This document shows positions 8,822 to 16,811 of a DNA stretch of 64,000 nucleotides, one piece after another. This DNA is from DSVQ01 sp964484765 (GTDB lineage: Bacteria > Planctomycetota > Planctomycetia > Planctomycetales > Planctomycetaceae), in the NCBI GenBank assembly GCA_964484765.1, contig CAZAGI010000031.1:1-64000 (forward strand). Direction: 5' to 3'. A program made the translations under genes and the position numbers. Positions within the stretch are counted from its first letter, which is position 1. Every line of letters begins with the position of its first letter. Below the pieces are notes generated by a model. That model worked only from the letters and a program-made list of their open reading frames with translations. It made no database searches and was not told where the DNA came from.

Positions 8822-9583
8822 ATGACAATTACGTCTCGACAGCTCATGGCGAGTTTGGGCATCAAGAACATCAAGACCTTGACGCGTTGGTACCAATTGC
8901 AGGTGATTCCTGAGCCCGCGATTACGCTGCATCCCGGCGGCATCGGACGAATTGCGTCCTGGCCTGTCTGGGTGAAAAAGCATGGTCGGATCGTCAAGAA
9001 GCTGCTTAGTGAAGGCCGCACGCTCAAAGAGGTCGCTACCACTTTTGGGACAAACTGGGCAGCGATTGAAGCCCGCTATCGTCGATACGATTTTGCCACT
9101 GTCAGCGAGAGCATTGATCGTCGAAATTATCTAAGGGATGTTTACGATGCGGTTTACGAGATGGTTGCGTTGCACTTGGGCGACATTCGAAAGCGAATGG
9201 AGGCGACGTCCTTTCCACCAGTCACTTCCGATGTCCTCAACCAAGCTCTTGATTTGATGCAACATGGCCTGAACCCAGTGCTCATTTTGTCCTCGAAAAG
9301 GATCGTTGCCGTTCCAGACTTTGTTTTAAGTCTGCACTTGGCCAGGCACCATGAAGATCGAGACCCGTTTCTCGTTGTCCCTTTGTTTGCGCTCTTGGCG
9401 CAATGCGATACGGGCAAGAGATGGTCCCGGACGCCCAGTGCCCAACCCGTCAACAAGGTCAAACTTGGTGACAAAGGTCGCGTGCAAAGGGCCGTATTGA
9501 TTGGTGACGACTGGAGTTTTGAGATTCAAACGGCAGGAGGGCGATCAACGCCCAGCAATCCTGAGTCCCGCCCCCCCGAATGA
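8822..9583 (+). CDS. MerR-like helix-turn-helix protein of a mobile element
   Basis: The first 70 or so residues of this 253-residue protein read as two helix-turn-helix units: TSRQLMASLGI...TLTRWYQL near the N-terminus, as in MerR/excisionase-type proteins, and a second unit near 60-90 (GRTLKEVATTFGTNWAAIEARY). The rest is unassigned, with a moderately hydrophobic stretch near 165-200 but no true membrane segment. It opens the plus-strand arm divergent to the ParB-like gene, and the palindrome lies just upstream, which suggests that it controls both arms. The exact family is unknown. Confidence 0.6.
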   Translation: MTITSRQLMASLGIKNIKTLTRWYQLQVIPEPAITLHPGGIGRIASWPVWVKKHGRIVKKLLSEGRTLKEVATTFGTNWAAIEARYRRYDFATVSESIDRRNYLRDVYDAVYEMVALHLGDIRKRMEATSFPPVTSDVLNQALDLMQHGLNPVLILSSKRIVAVPDFVLSLHLARHHEDRDPFLVVPLFALLAQCDTGKRWSRTPSAQPVNKVKLGDKGRVQRAVLIGDDWSFEIQTAGGRSTPSNPESRPPE

Positions 9584-9622
9584 CGGCGAGCGATCAAAAG
9601 CCGCTCAATTACGAGGACACAC

Positions 9623-12502
9623 ATGTCCAATCCGGTTCAATCTCTCACCTGCCGCCTCGACTGGCGCGAGGTCTTTCAGACGATCGGATTGGGCTTTCCC
9701 AACCGGCCTGATCTGCCTCAATCAATCCCGTGTCCGTTGTGCGACCAAGGCGTGTTGACCGTCATGGCTGACCATGTCTTGAACTCACAGTGGTTCCATT
9801 GCGGTGGTTGCCAGTTTGCTGGCGATGTCATCGAATTTTCTGCGAGTGTGTTGAAGTGCCCGATCGGACAGACGCTCAACAGTTTGGAAACACAGCGGTT
9901 GTTTGCGACGCCGCTCCGTGATGACGACGTCACAAATTATCTGCATCAGCATCTTTACTACCGACAGCGGATTCAGAAATTCTGGGAGAAAGCCCGGCGT
10001 GCCCCGGCGGAATCATCCGCGGTTGGAACTTGCGGACGCTTGCTGTTGCGTCGGTTTGTTCTTCATGAATTTGTTTATCAAGACGAGTGGCACCGTCGTG
10101 GCGGGCAGCTTTTCGGAATCGCACAACACCACGAAGTTGAGAGCTTGTTCGCGCCGAAATCCTTTGAGATTCAAGAGCGAGCGAATCGGGATGATCGGAG
10201 TTCACGCCGTCGAGGAGGAGGGCCGGGAAACCGTCGGGTGTTTTCGGGACGAGACTGGGAAGAAGTATTGATCATTGCTCACTCGGACTTACCGGGCCGA
10301 ATTATTGGATTTACCTTCTTCGGTCGAGATGTCGACCAGCCGGAAATCGTCTTCAAGCGAGTTAATCTGGGATCGTCGTCAGTTCGTCCCCGAGAATCCG
10401 GCTTCGGCTTTTTTGAAGCGATCAATGGCGCACCGCACCCCGTCCTCGGTCGGAATGTCTTCATCTTTCTCGATCCCGTGCTCGCTTCGCTATTTCACGC
10501 GCGCCATCTCCGGGAGTCGGCGCGTCCCTTGCCGCTATTGCTGACGAGATCGAGCCGCGACGTTCGCCCGCTGTCGTTGCCCCCTGACCTCAAAGACTCC
10601 AAGTTGATCTTCTGCGGACCGCTCATGGAAACATTGCCTTTGGCGAAGGCACACAACGCGCTGGTTTCGACCTATTCCGTGCCCGAATTAGAGGTTCAGG
10701 AAAATCTAAAACGCCGTACACCCTTAGACTTTCTCTTTCTCTTCCAACGGAAGGCCATTCCTTGGATAGAGGCCCTGCGACGACTGCTCAATTCAGCACC
10801 AAGCGCGCAGGTCGACATCTTGCTGGAGAGTCTGGAACTTAGTCCTCGTGAATCAGAAAGTCTCCAGCAGGGCTTAGGTGGGCCGGCTGGGGAGCGATTC
10901 GCCGCGATGGAGCCGCACCGTTTGCGAGGCAAGCAGATCGTGGTGGGTGGATACACCATCGAGGAGACATCCGAGGGGTGGTTGGCTCGAAAACCAGGAA
11001 TGGAGCAACTGGTGTGCGATCACCCACTGCGGGTCGAATCGATTTACAGATCCGTTGATGGAAACGTCGGCTACGGAGTTGTGGTCCATTTACCACACGA
11101 GACTGTCCACTTCGTCGCCCTGGAGTGCGACCTCAAACGCCGAACCTTGTTCGACATTGTTGCCGACGAGCTGAGGGATCGGGCGTACGAGCATTTCTCG
11201 TTTGTCCGACATAAATGGGCGAAGCTATCGCTCTCACTGGCATTGGGGTTCAGTGATCCACAGGTGATCCCTCACGCGGATCGCGTTGGCTGGAACCCTG
11301 CACGAATGCGGTTTCAGTTTCCTCAATTTGCGATCCTGAGTGGGGGTGACATCGACTCCACGCCGATGCCGATTGTGCGTGAACCTTTCGGAATGCCGGC
11401 CTTGGATCTGATGAGCCCGGCTCCTTCCCGTCAGGCGATTACGAGACTTTCGCGCTCCGAACCGGAAACGCGCGTCATCTGGGCTCTCGCGGCATGTGTG
11501 GCACATAACGTCCTCGCAAAAAACTGCACACGAGAACCCTTGGGTGTCATCCTGGACGGGCCCTTGGCGCATGAAACAGGCGGAAGTGCTGCAAGGGCAC
11601 TTGGCTGCGGTTTCGTCGATCACTACGACAGGCGAAACCAATCGGTCCTTCGGTTCGTTTCCGGTGTGTGTCGGGCGCACAACTTCCCCTGTCTTGTGGA
11701 CGAGGGGATTCTCTCTCGCCCCGAGATTTCCATCGCGTGGATCGACGATCCGCATCTTCGCTACGCGATCTTGCCGTTTTCAGCGGCGACCGCGACCGCG
11801 GTTGCACTTCATCACGGCTTTGTCCGCATCCGGTCATACGAAGACCCTATACCGCTGGGTACACTCGCATCCGCGGCCGGATGGATTATTCCATCCTATC
11901 TGGAGGACTTGTGTCGGCGGAAAAAGGTAATCAAGTTTGCAGTGAACCAAAATGAGATCATTTCTGTGTTGCACGATCTGGCCAGTTGGTTTGAGCGCGT
12001 CGGAGGCAATCCGAAAGTGATCCTGGAAGCCGAGCAACTGCTGTTTGTCGACTCGGCCGCGCCGGCGAGGGCACTTGTTGAACTTGTCGAACACCTACGT
12101 TCAAACAACGAGATCAGCTGGTTCTTTGGACCCAATGTCGGCCCAACGAGCCAGAAGGCCCCCATCGCCGTCATTGAATCCAAGGCGGACGATTCGACGA
12201 TCGTTCCTGTTCAAGTGCGCCCGTGGGTGATTAACAACGTCTTGCGCCGGAAGCGTGTGCTCGCCATTCCAACACAAGCGATTCAAGCGGACTTAGAGTC
12301 TCGCTCGGTGCTGGTTGGGACCAGCGAGGGGACGGATGGGATCACCTGGCAGATCGACCCTGTCTGGTGGAATCAGGCCAGATCAACTGTTCAACGATCG
12401 TTGCGGCCCACGTCGCATTTTGAGAAGGTTCCCTTGGACGGACTTTCGGAACTCGAAGATGCTTCTGAAGCCTGTCCTATTTTCTGTGAATCGACATCTT
12501 AA
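9623..12502 (+). CDS. Zinc-finger primase-like protein without visible catalytic motifs
   Basis: This 959-residue protein begins with a DnaG-like zinc finger: C37-x2-C40 and C60-x2-C63. The region after it (about 200-390) has alternating strands and helices resembling a primase/Toprim region (VLIIAHSDLPGRIIGF, VFIFLDPVLASL), but I see neither a catalytic glutamate nor a DxD pair. The C-terminal half has a RecA-like look around 635-665 (GVILDGPLAHETGG, where a P-loop would be) yet no GKT/S. A phage or plasmid primase-helicase that lost activity, or a very divergent one, are both possible. The ATG at 9623 has GAGG upstream and follows the helix-turn-helix gene by 39 bases, so the two are probably co-transcribed. 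Confidence 0.5.
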   Translation: MSNPVQSLTCRLDWREVFQTIGLGFPNRPDLPQSIPCPLCDQGVLTVMADHVLNSQWFHCGGCQFAGDVIEFSASVLKCPIGQTLNSLETQRLFATPLRDDDVTNYLHQHLYYRQRIQKFWEKARRAPAESSAVGTCGRLLLRRFVLHEFVYQDEWHRRGGQLFGIAQHHEVESLFAPKSFEIQERANRDDRSSRRRGGGPGNRRVFSGRDWEEVLIIAHSDLPGRIIGFTFFGRDVDQPEIVFKRVNLGSSSVRPRESGFGFFEAINGAPHPVLGRNVFIFLDPVLASLFHARHLRESARPLPLLLTRSSRDVRPLSLPPDLKDSKLIFCGPLMETLPLAKAHNALVSTYSVPELEVQENLKRRTPLDFLFLFQRKAIPWIEALRRLLNSAPSAQVDILLESLELSPRESESLQQGLGGPAGERFAAMEPHRLRGKQIVVGGYTIEETSEGWLARKPGMEQLVCDHPLRVESIYRSVDGNVGYGVVVHLPHETVHFVALECDLKRRTLFDIVADELRDRAYEHFSFVRHKWAKLSLSLALGFSDPQVIPHADRVGWNPARMRFQFPQFAILSGGDIDSTPMPIVREPFGMPALDLMSPAPSRQAITRLSRSEPETRVIWALAACVAHNVLAKNCTREPLGVILDGPLAHETGGSAARALGCGFVDHYDRRNQSVLRFVSGVCRAHNFPCLVDEGILSRPEISIAWIDDPHLRYAILPFSAATATAVALHHGFVRIRSYEDPIPLGTLASAAGWIIPSYLEDLCRRKKVIKFAVNQNEIISVLHDLASWFERVGGNPKVILEAEQLLFVDSAAPARALVELVEHLRSNNEISWFFGPNVGPTSQKAPIAVIESKADDSTIVPVQVRPWVINNVLRRKRVLAIPTQAIQADLESRSVLVGTSEGTDGITWQIDPVWWNQARSTVQRSLRPTSHFEKVPLDGLSELEDASEACPIFCESTS

Positions 12503-12743
12503 AATCCGTCCCTCTAGCCGCATGATGAGCGGCGTAAGTCCAGTGAAAATCATCGTTTCTGCATTTCGTTATTGAAGTTAGGTGATTTTTCAACTACCAA
12601 TCACTTTTTGTGCGGCAATATCTCCCCCCGAAAAAGCGTCTTGATTGCGCGGCGGTCATGAGACGCAAGTTTTCAGACTTCGCGAACCAATGCTCGCTGC
12701 CGAGAACCGGAATCAAGTTACGAGTCGAGGAAGCAGGCTGTGA

Positions 12744-13457
12744 TCGACCATCGCTTATGGCATCAGCTTGTCTCCCTCCTTCAAAGCCAGCCGCGAAGTG
12801 TGGCTCGCCCGCGGCGGAGTCTTCGTCGTCGCCAATCTGCGGGGTGTGGGTGAATTCGGCGACGACTGGCACAAGGCCAGCCACCTCACGCACAAGCAAA
12901 ACGTGTTCGATGACTTTGCCGCCTGCGCCCGGCATCTGATCGACCGGAAATGCACGAATCCGAAAAAGCTCGCCATTGAAGGGGGCAGCAACGGCGGCTT
13001 GTTGATGGGGGCGGCATTCACCCAGCACCCCGAACTCTTCGCCGCTGTTGTGACGCACGTCGGCATCTACGACATGTTGCGCGTGGAACTCCATCCCAGC
13101 GGGGCCTTCAATATCACCGAGTTCGGCACCGTCAAAGAGCGTTCGCAGTTCGACGCCCTCTTTGCCTATTCTCCCTACCATCATGTGAATGACGGCACTT
13201 CCTATCCTGCGGTGTTGTTCCTGACAAGCGACCATGATGGGCGTGTCGACCCATACCACTCTCGGAAAATGGCGGCTCGGCTCCAGGTCGCGTCGAACTC
13301 GGCGAAGCCGGTTTTGTTGCGCTACAGTTTCGATACCGGTCACGGACAAGGGACGCCGCTTGCGGAACGCGTGGCCCAGGAAGCGGATGTGTTCGCCTTT
13401 CTTGTCGCGCAACTGGAAATGGGCGATCGTGCTGGAACGGGTGGCGCGATTCCTTGA
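12744..13457 (+). pseudogene. Prolyl oligopeptidase (S9A) remnant, C-terminal catalytic part
   Basis: The frame encodes about 235 residues matching the end of the alpha/beta-hydrolase domain of prolyl oligopeptidases. The nucleophile motif GGSNGG, the aspartate in DHDGRVDP and the histidine in DTGHG are all intact. The N-terminal beta-propeller and the start of the hydrolase domain (family length about 680-720 residues) are missing: homology begins at AYGISLSPSF, one codon after an in-frame TGA at 12741. There is no ribosome binding site or ATG, so this is a truncated relic left at the edge of the preceding module. Confidence 0.8.
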
Positions 13458-13779
13458 TGACGGCCGTTCTTTCTACACGTATGTTGCTACTAAGCGGTCT
13501 TTATCAAGCGGGATTCCCCGATTTCATGAACCCCTGTTCGCCACGTGGCCTGAGAACTGGTCCATCTGCGCGGGGTTTGGTATCGGCAGCGGCTTGTGGA
13601 ACGATGATGCTCGGAAATACGACTTCCCCTCGTCCGCCGCGACTGTGCCTGGCTTGCAATAGTTAAGAAAAATCATCTCGGGCCGCCCCGCAGGGCGGCC
13701 CGAGCGTTCAGAGTGGATTGAAACGGAGTGACCGGCGCGGCGAGCGCGATCGTGGGCACGGCAATGATCACTCAGCGAC
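13458..13779. other. Gap with one hairpin
   Basis: Apart from the hairpin at 13677-13704, I see nothing convincing. Short plus-strand frames run through 13454-13666 but show no family features and probably belong to the same decayed region as the peptidase remnant. Confidence 0.4.
13677..13704 (-). terminator. Intrinsic terminator of the minus-strand ligase gene series
   Basis: CTCGGGCCGCCC (13677-13688) and GGGCGGCCCGAG (13693-13704) form a perfect 12-bp GC-rich stem with the loop CGCA. On the minus strand it is followed by GATTTTTCTT, a good T-tract, so it should end transcription coming from the genes at 13780-16173. Confidence 0.85.
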
Positions 13780-13947
13780 TCAATGCCGGCGCGAGGGTCG
13801 GATATCGCCGCCGATGAGCTGGATTACGACGACGATGCCGCCCACCAGCACGCCGGCTCCCAGATCGCCGCTAAAGCAGGTCACCAGGAAACCGGTCAAC
13901 AACGCTCCGTTGAGCGCCGCGGCATTCAATTTTGAACGGGCACCCAT
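13780..13947 (-). CDS. Small membrane protein (55 aa), unknown function
   Basis: The product is 55 residues with a basic N-terminus (MGARSKLN) and one or two hydrophobic segments at about 9-25 and 28-46, so it is probably an inner-membrane protein. The ATG at 13947 has AAGGGA upstream. It is the last gene before the terminator and lies 70 bases after the ligase gene. Its size and shape recall small phage or plasmid membrane proteins, but I do not recognise it. A longer in-frame reading upstream overlaps the ligase gene and is not credible. Confidence 0.55.
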   Translation of the reverse strand: MGARSKLNAAALNGALLTGFLVTCFSGDLGAGVLVGGIVVVIQLIGGDIRPSRRH

Positions 13948-14017
13948 GTTTGGTCCCTTGGCAAAGCGAAAGTCCGAATGAAAAGCAGCGGGATGCCGCG
14001 GTCCATGACATCGGCGG

Positions 14018-15298
14018 TCACGCCACCGCGGCGTAACCCTTGCCGACTTTCTCTTGCACGAGTTTCGCCGCATGAGCCTTGGCGGCTTCGGGTGATGCCA
14101 GCATTTTGCAAGACGTTTGCCCATCTGAACCGATGCGGCCATAGCGGACGCGAACTTCGTTGCCCTGGACGCAGACTTCCCAGAACTTGTTGCTGTTGCC
14201 GCCAACGAATTCAAAGCGGCGAGGTGTGGTTGTGGACATCGTGACAGAGCCTTTCGTACTGGATCGTGTGTGGATGGATTGTGGGGTGGCGGTCTCATCG
14301 TTCCGGACTCCTGCAAAGACGGGGAAGCGCGGGACGCCACCGTTGGTCAGTTCCTGGTACTTCACCGTGATCGTCTCGCCGATCGCGGGTGGCCGTTCCC
14401 GTTGGGCATCGGACAGTCCCGTACCGCAGGCAAACGGAATTCCGCTCGGGAGTTGAACCAGCAGCGCACCGAGACGTCCTTTATGCCGACCCTTTCCCGG
14501 TTCGTGACCAATGACGACAGCGTCGCAGTCTAGGAAGCGTTTCACCTTGAGCAGTGTCGAAGACCGCCGCGGTTCATAGAGCGAAGCCGGTTGCCGCAGC
14601 ATGAGCCCCTCACCACCCAGGACTTCGATGCGATCAAGTTCCTGGGTGAGATGTTCCGCGCCGCGGCAGACCGACTGAGCCAATCCGAGGGCAAACGGCG
14701 GCTGATGTGTGAGCACTAGCGCGGTCACGGCTTCCTGGCGTTGCTCGAAGGGCTGAGCCATAGCAGGTGCGTCGAAGATCAAAAACCGGACTTCACGCCA
14801 TGACTCGGGAGCATCACTGCGCCGGACGATCGAGACCGTGCGTTGGAACTGCTTGCGTCCCACCCACAGCTCACCATCGAGCGGCGTATTGGGTAGTCCC
14901 CGCGTGAACCACTCGGGAGCGATGTAGCGATGACCACCGCGGGACATAAACTGCTGCCCGTCCCAGTACGCCCGGACGCCATCCAGCTTTTCGCTGAGCC
15001 ACCAGCCGGCCGGATCGGTCTCAGGATTCCAAGACTCGGCCAGCAGCAGCGGCGGGGCCGAGGTGGCGTCTGGCGCGCGAAATGGAGCGGTGTCGATTAG
15101 GCTGCCAAGGCGGGCCATTTCAATGGCTTCGCCCCGGTATTGGCGCAGGTGTTTGCAGGTCCGCTGGTCGATCGGCAGGGACTGGTTCCGCCATGCAGGA
15201 CAAGAACACGAAAAGACACCGCCGACGTTCTTCAATTGATACGGTTTCGATCCCGATCCCCAGACTTCCTTAGTCTGGCCGTCGAGAAGATCCGGCAT
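14018..15298 (-). CDS. ATP-dependent DNA ligase with SWIM and WGR domains
   Basis: The 426-residue protein should seal nicks in DNA using ATP. It starts with a SWIM zinc site (C31, C33, C48, H50), then the adenylation core with motif I K104-L-D-G, motif III DGELW (141-145), motif IV GEGLMLR (229-235) and motif V LLKVKRF (249-255), then a compact OB domain ending with an EPGKGRHKGRLGALLV-type stretch. Residues about 361-423 are a WGR domain (FWEVCV...RYGRIGSDGQ). The ATG at 15298 has AAAGGAGG five bases upstream. An internal ATG at residue 354 (14239), with AAAGG before it, could also release a free WGR protein. Replicative bacterial ligases use NAD, so this one belongs to the mobile-element repair set around it. 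Confidence 0.9.
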   Translation of the reverse strand: MPDLLDGQTKEVWGSGSKPYQLKNVGGVFSCSCPAWRNQSLPIDQRTCKHLRQYRGEAIEMARLGSLIDTAPFRAPDATSAPPLLLAESWNPETDPAGWWLSEKLDGVRAYWDGQQFMSRGGHRYIAPEWFTRGLPNTPLDGELWVGRKQFQRTVSIVRRSDAPESWREVRFLIFDAPAMAQPFEQRQEAVTALVLTHQPPFALGLAQSVCRGAEHLTQELDRIEVLGGEGLMLRQPASLYEPRRSSTLLKVKRFLDCDAVVIGHEPGKGRHKGRLGALLVQLPSGIPFACGTGLSDAQRERPPAIGETITVKYQELTNGGVPRFPVFAGVRNDETATPQSIHTRSSTKGSVTMSTTTPRRFEFVGGNSNKFWEVCVQGNEVRVRYGRIGSDGQTSCKMLASPEAAKAHAAKLVQEKVGKGYAAVA

Positions 15299-15345
15299 GA
15301 AAGCCTCCTTTCTAAGGACGAACGATACGGACAAGAACTCACGAC

Positions 15346-16173
15346 CTACCCGGTCCAACTCGCACAGCGGTCGCGGAAACCACAACTGGGGCAGTTCATG
15401 GCGTTGGGGACCGGAAAGAAGTTGCCGGTATGGATCCCCGCCCAGACGCGTTGGATGAGCTGGCGAATCCGTTCGATGCGCAAGGGATCCGGCGTAACCG
15501 TGTGGATTTCGACCTCGGGCTGTTTGGTCTTCGTAATGACTGCAAACTGCAACCGGATCGGCTTGTCAGCAAACTGCCGCACCAACTCGTGGTAGACGAT
15601 CAGTTGCCCTTCCGCCGCGTAGACATCACCGGCTGACCACCGACTTCGCGCCGTCTTGAAGTCGGTGACGATCAGCGCCTCGTCGGTTTCGACCAGCAGA
15701 TCAAGACGGGCGAGCAGGTCGGGGCAATCGGTGATCAAGGCAGACCGCAGTTCTTCTTCGATCCCAACGATCGCGCCGGTGGGACGAGCGAGATCGCTGT
15801 CGACGAACGCTTGCAGCATCCGTATGGCGAGGGCGTCGAGACTGGCGAGGTCTTCCGACTTGCCGAACTGAACGTCCGCCAAACCGGCCTGGCTCCATGT
15901 GGCGTGATACACCGCCATCAGGTCATCGACATCGAGCGACCGCCGCGAAGCGAGGTGTTCGCCAAAGTAGGCTTCGAGAGCCGCATGGATTGCCGACCCG
16001 AAGATGAGGTTGGCGGACACAAACTCTTCCGGCAATTGATCGACGTAATGGAACTGATATTTCAACGGGCATTTCATGAACGTGCTGATCGCTGACCACG
16101 ACAAGTACGGGCGTCCGGTCAGCGCCTGGGCGATGCGCGACGGTTCGGACACGGGGTTGGCGACCGCGATCAT
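15346..16173 (-). CDS. RecB/Cas4-like PD-(D/E)xK nuclease with Fe-S cluster
   Basis: The 275-residue protein is a single-domain exonuclease of the RecB/AddB/Cas4 type. It shows the QFHY helix near 40, H63, the acidic pair E139/E140, D158 (ARLDLL), D171-F-K173 and the tyrosine/glutamine helix near 190-194. Four cysteines, C35 at the N-terminus and C261, C264 and C270 at the C-terminus, match the 4Fe-4S clamp of this family. The ATG at 16173 overlaps the stop of the preceding gene by 4 bases. It lies 47 bases upstream of the ligase gene, so end processing and sealing are probably co-expressed. Confidence 0.9.
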   Translation of the reverse strand: MIAVANPVSEPSRIAQALTGRPYLSWSAISTFMKCPLKYQFHYVDQLPEEFVSANLIFGSAIHAALEAYFGEHLASRRSLDVDDLMAVYHATWSQAGLADVQFGKSEDLASLDALAIRMLQAFVDSDLARPTGAIVGIEEELRSALITDCPDLLARLDLLVETDEALIVTDFKTARSRWSAGDVYAAEGQLIVYHELVRQFADKPIRLQFAVITKTKQPEVEIHTVTPDPLRIERIRQLIQRVWAGIHTGNFFPVPNAMNCPSCGFRDRCASWTG

Positions 16174-16709
16174 GCGCGACTCCCGTGAGTGGCGTTCAGT
16201 TCGTCGATCAACTGGCTCGCCTCGCGTAGCGACAGCTCTTCGGCTTTGAAGATGTGAAACCGCTCACGGATCAAATCGGTGAGGTTGAAGTTCTGGCGAG
16301 TGGCGATCGAGTGCAGCGCCCGCACTTGGGCACTCGTAGCCGCCCGCCGGTTGCCGTTGGACTGGTGACCATTTTGGGAGCCATTCGCCCCACCGCAGTC
16401 ACGGTTCGGGTTCCCGCGTGCCGCGGTGTCACCATCGCTATGATCACGGCCGTTGGTATGGGTCGAGACGTGATCCGCACCATGCGAGTTTAAGGCGGAT
16501 GAAGACGAACCCGTCTGGCTCGCCAACTCGTCATCGACCGCCTGGCGGCAGACCGTGTACGCGGCCCGAACTTTCTGTTGCAGGCCATCCAGATCGTTAA
16601 ACAGTAGACCCCCATCGAGTTCCAGTTCGATGTTGCAGCTCGCTCCAAGGGAACCGTAGTCCGGCTGGCCGATCTTCTTCGCCAGGCCGAGTTGGACTTT
16701 CATGGGCAT
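16170..16709 (-). CDS. Unknown protein with Asn/Gly/His-rich linker
   Basis: This 179-residue protein has an ordered N-terminal part (about 1-65), a low-complexity linker rich in S, N, G, H and D (about 66-120), and a helical C-terminus whose TSAQVRALHSIA...ELSLREASQLIDELN pattern resembles short DNA-binding tails of phage proteins. I do not recognise a named family. The ATG at 16709 has GGAGA upstream and a second in-frame ATG lies two codons on. It is coupled to the nuclease gene by a 4-base overlap, which suggests a helper or DNA-binding role in the same reaction. Earlier in-frame codons overlap the terminator hairpin and are unlikely. Confidence 0.65.
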   Translation of the reverse strand: MPMKVQLGLAKKIGQPDYGSLGASCNIELELDGGLLFNDLDGLQQKVRAAYTVCRQAVDDELASQTGSSSSALNSHGADHVSTHTNGRDHSDGDTAARGNPNRDCGGANGSQNGHQSNGNRRAATSAQVRALHSIATRQNFNLTDLIRERFHIFKAEELSLREASQLIDELNATHGSRA

Positions 16710-16740
16710 GAGAAATTCTCCGCTGTGAGAAACGAAAGAA

Positions 16741-16771
16741 CCCCGGCCGCATCCGTTGGACACGGCCGGGG
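16741..16771 (-). terminator. Terminator behind the sliding-clamp gene
   Basis: CCCCGGCCG (16741-16749) pairs with CGGCCGGGG (16763-16771) across a 13-base loop. Read on the minus strand it is followed by TTCTTTCG, so it fits termination of the clamp transcript and divides the series into two units. Confidence 0.7.
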
Positions 16772-16811
16772 CGTTTAGACATCAACGATCACTATGTGCT
16801 ACGGCAGTGTG

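Noticed and set aside
12594..13412. 272-codon minus-strand frame opposite the peptidase remnant
   Set aside because: The plus strand shows clear prolyl oligopeptidase motifs including the triad, so the minus frame is a shadow.
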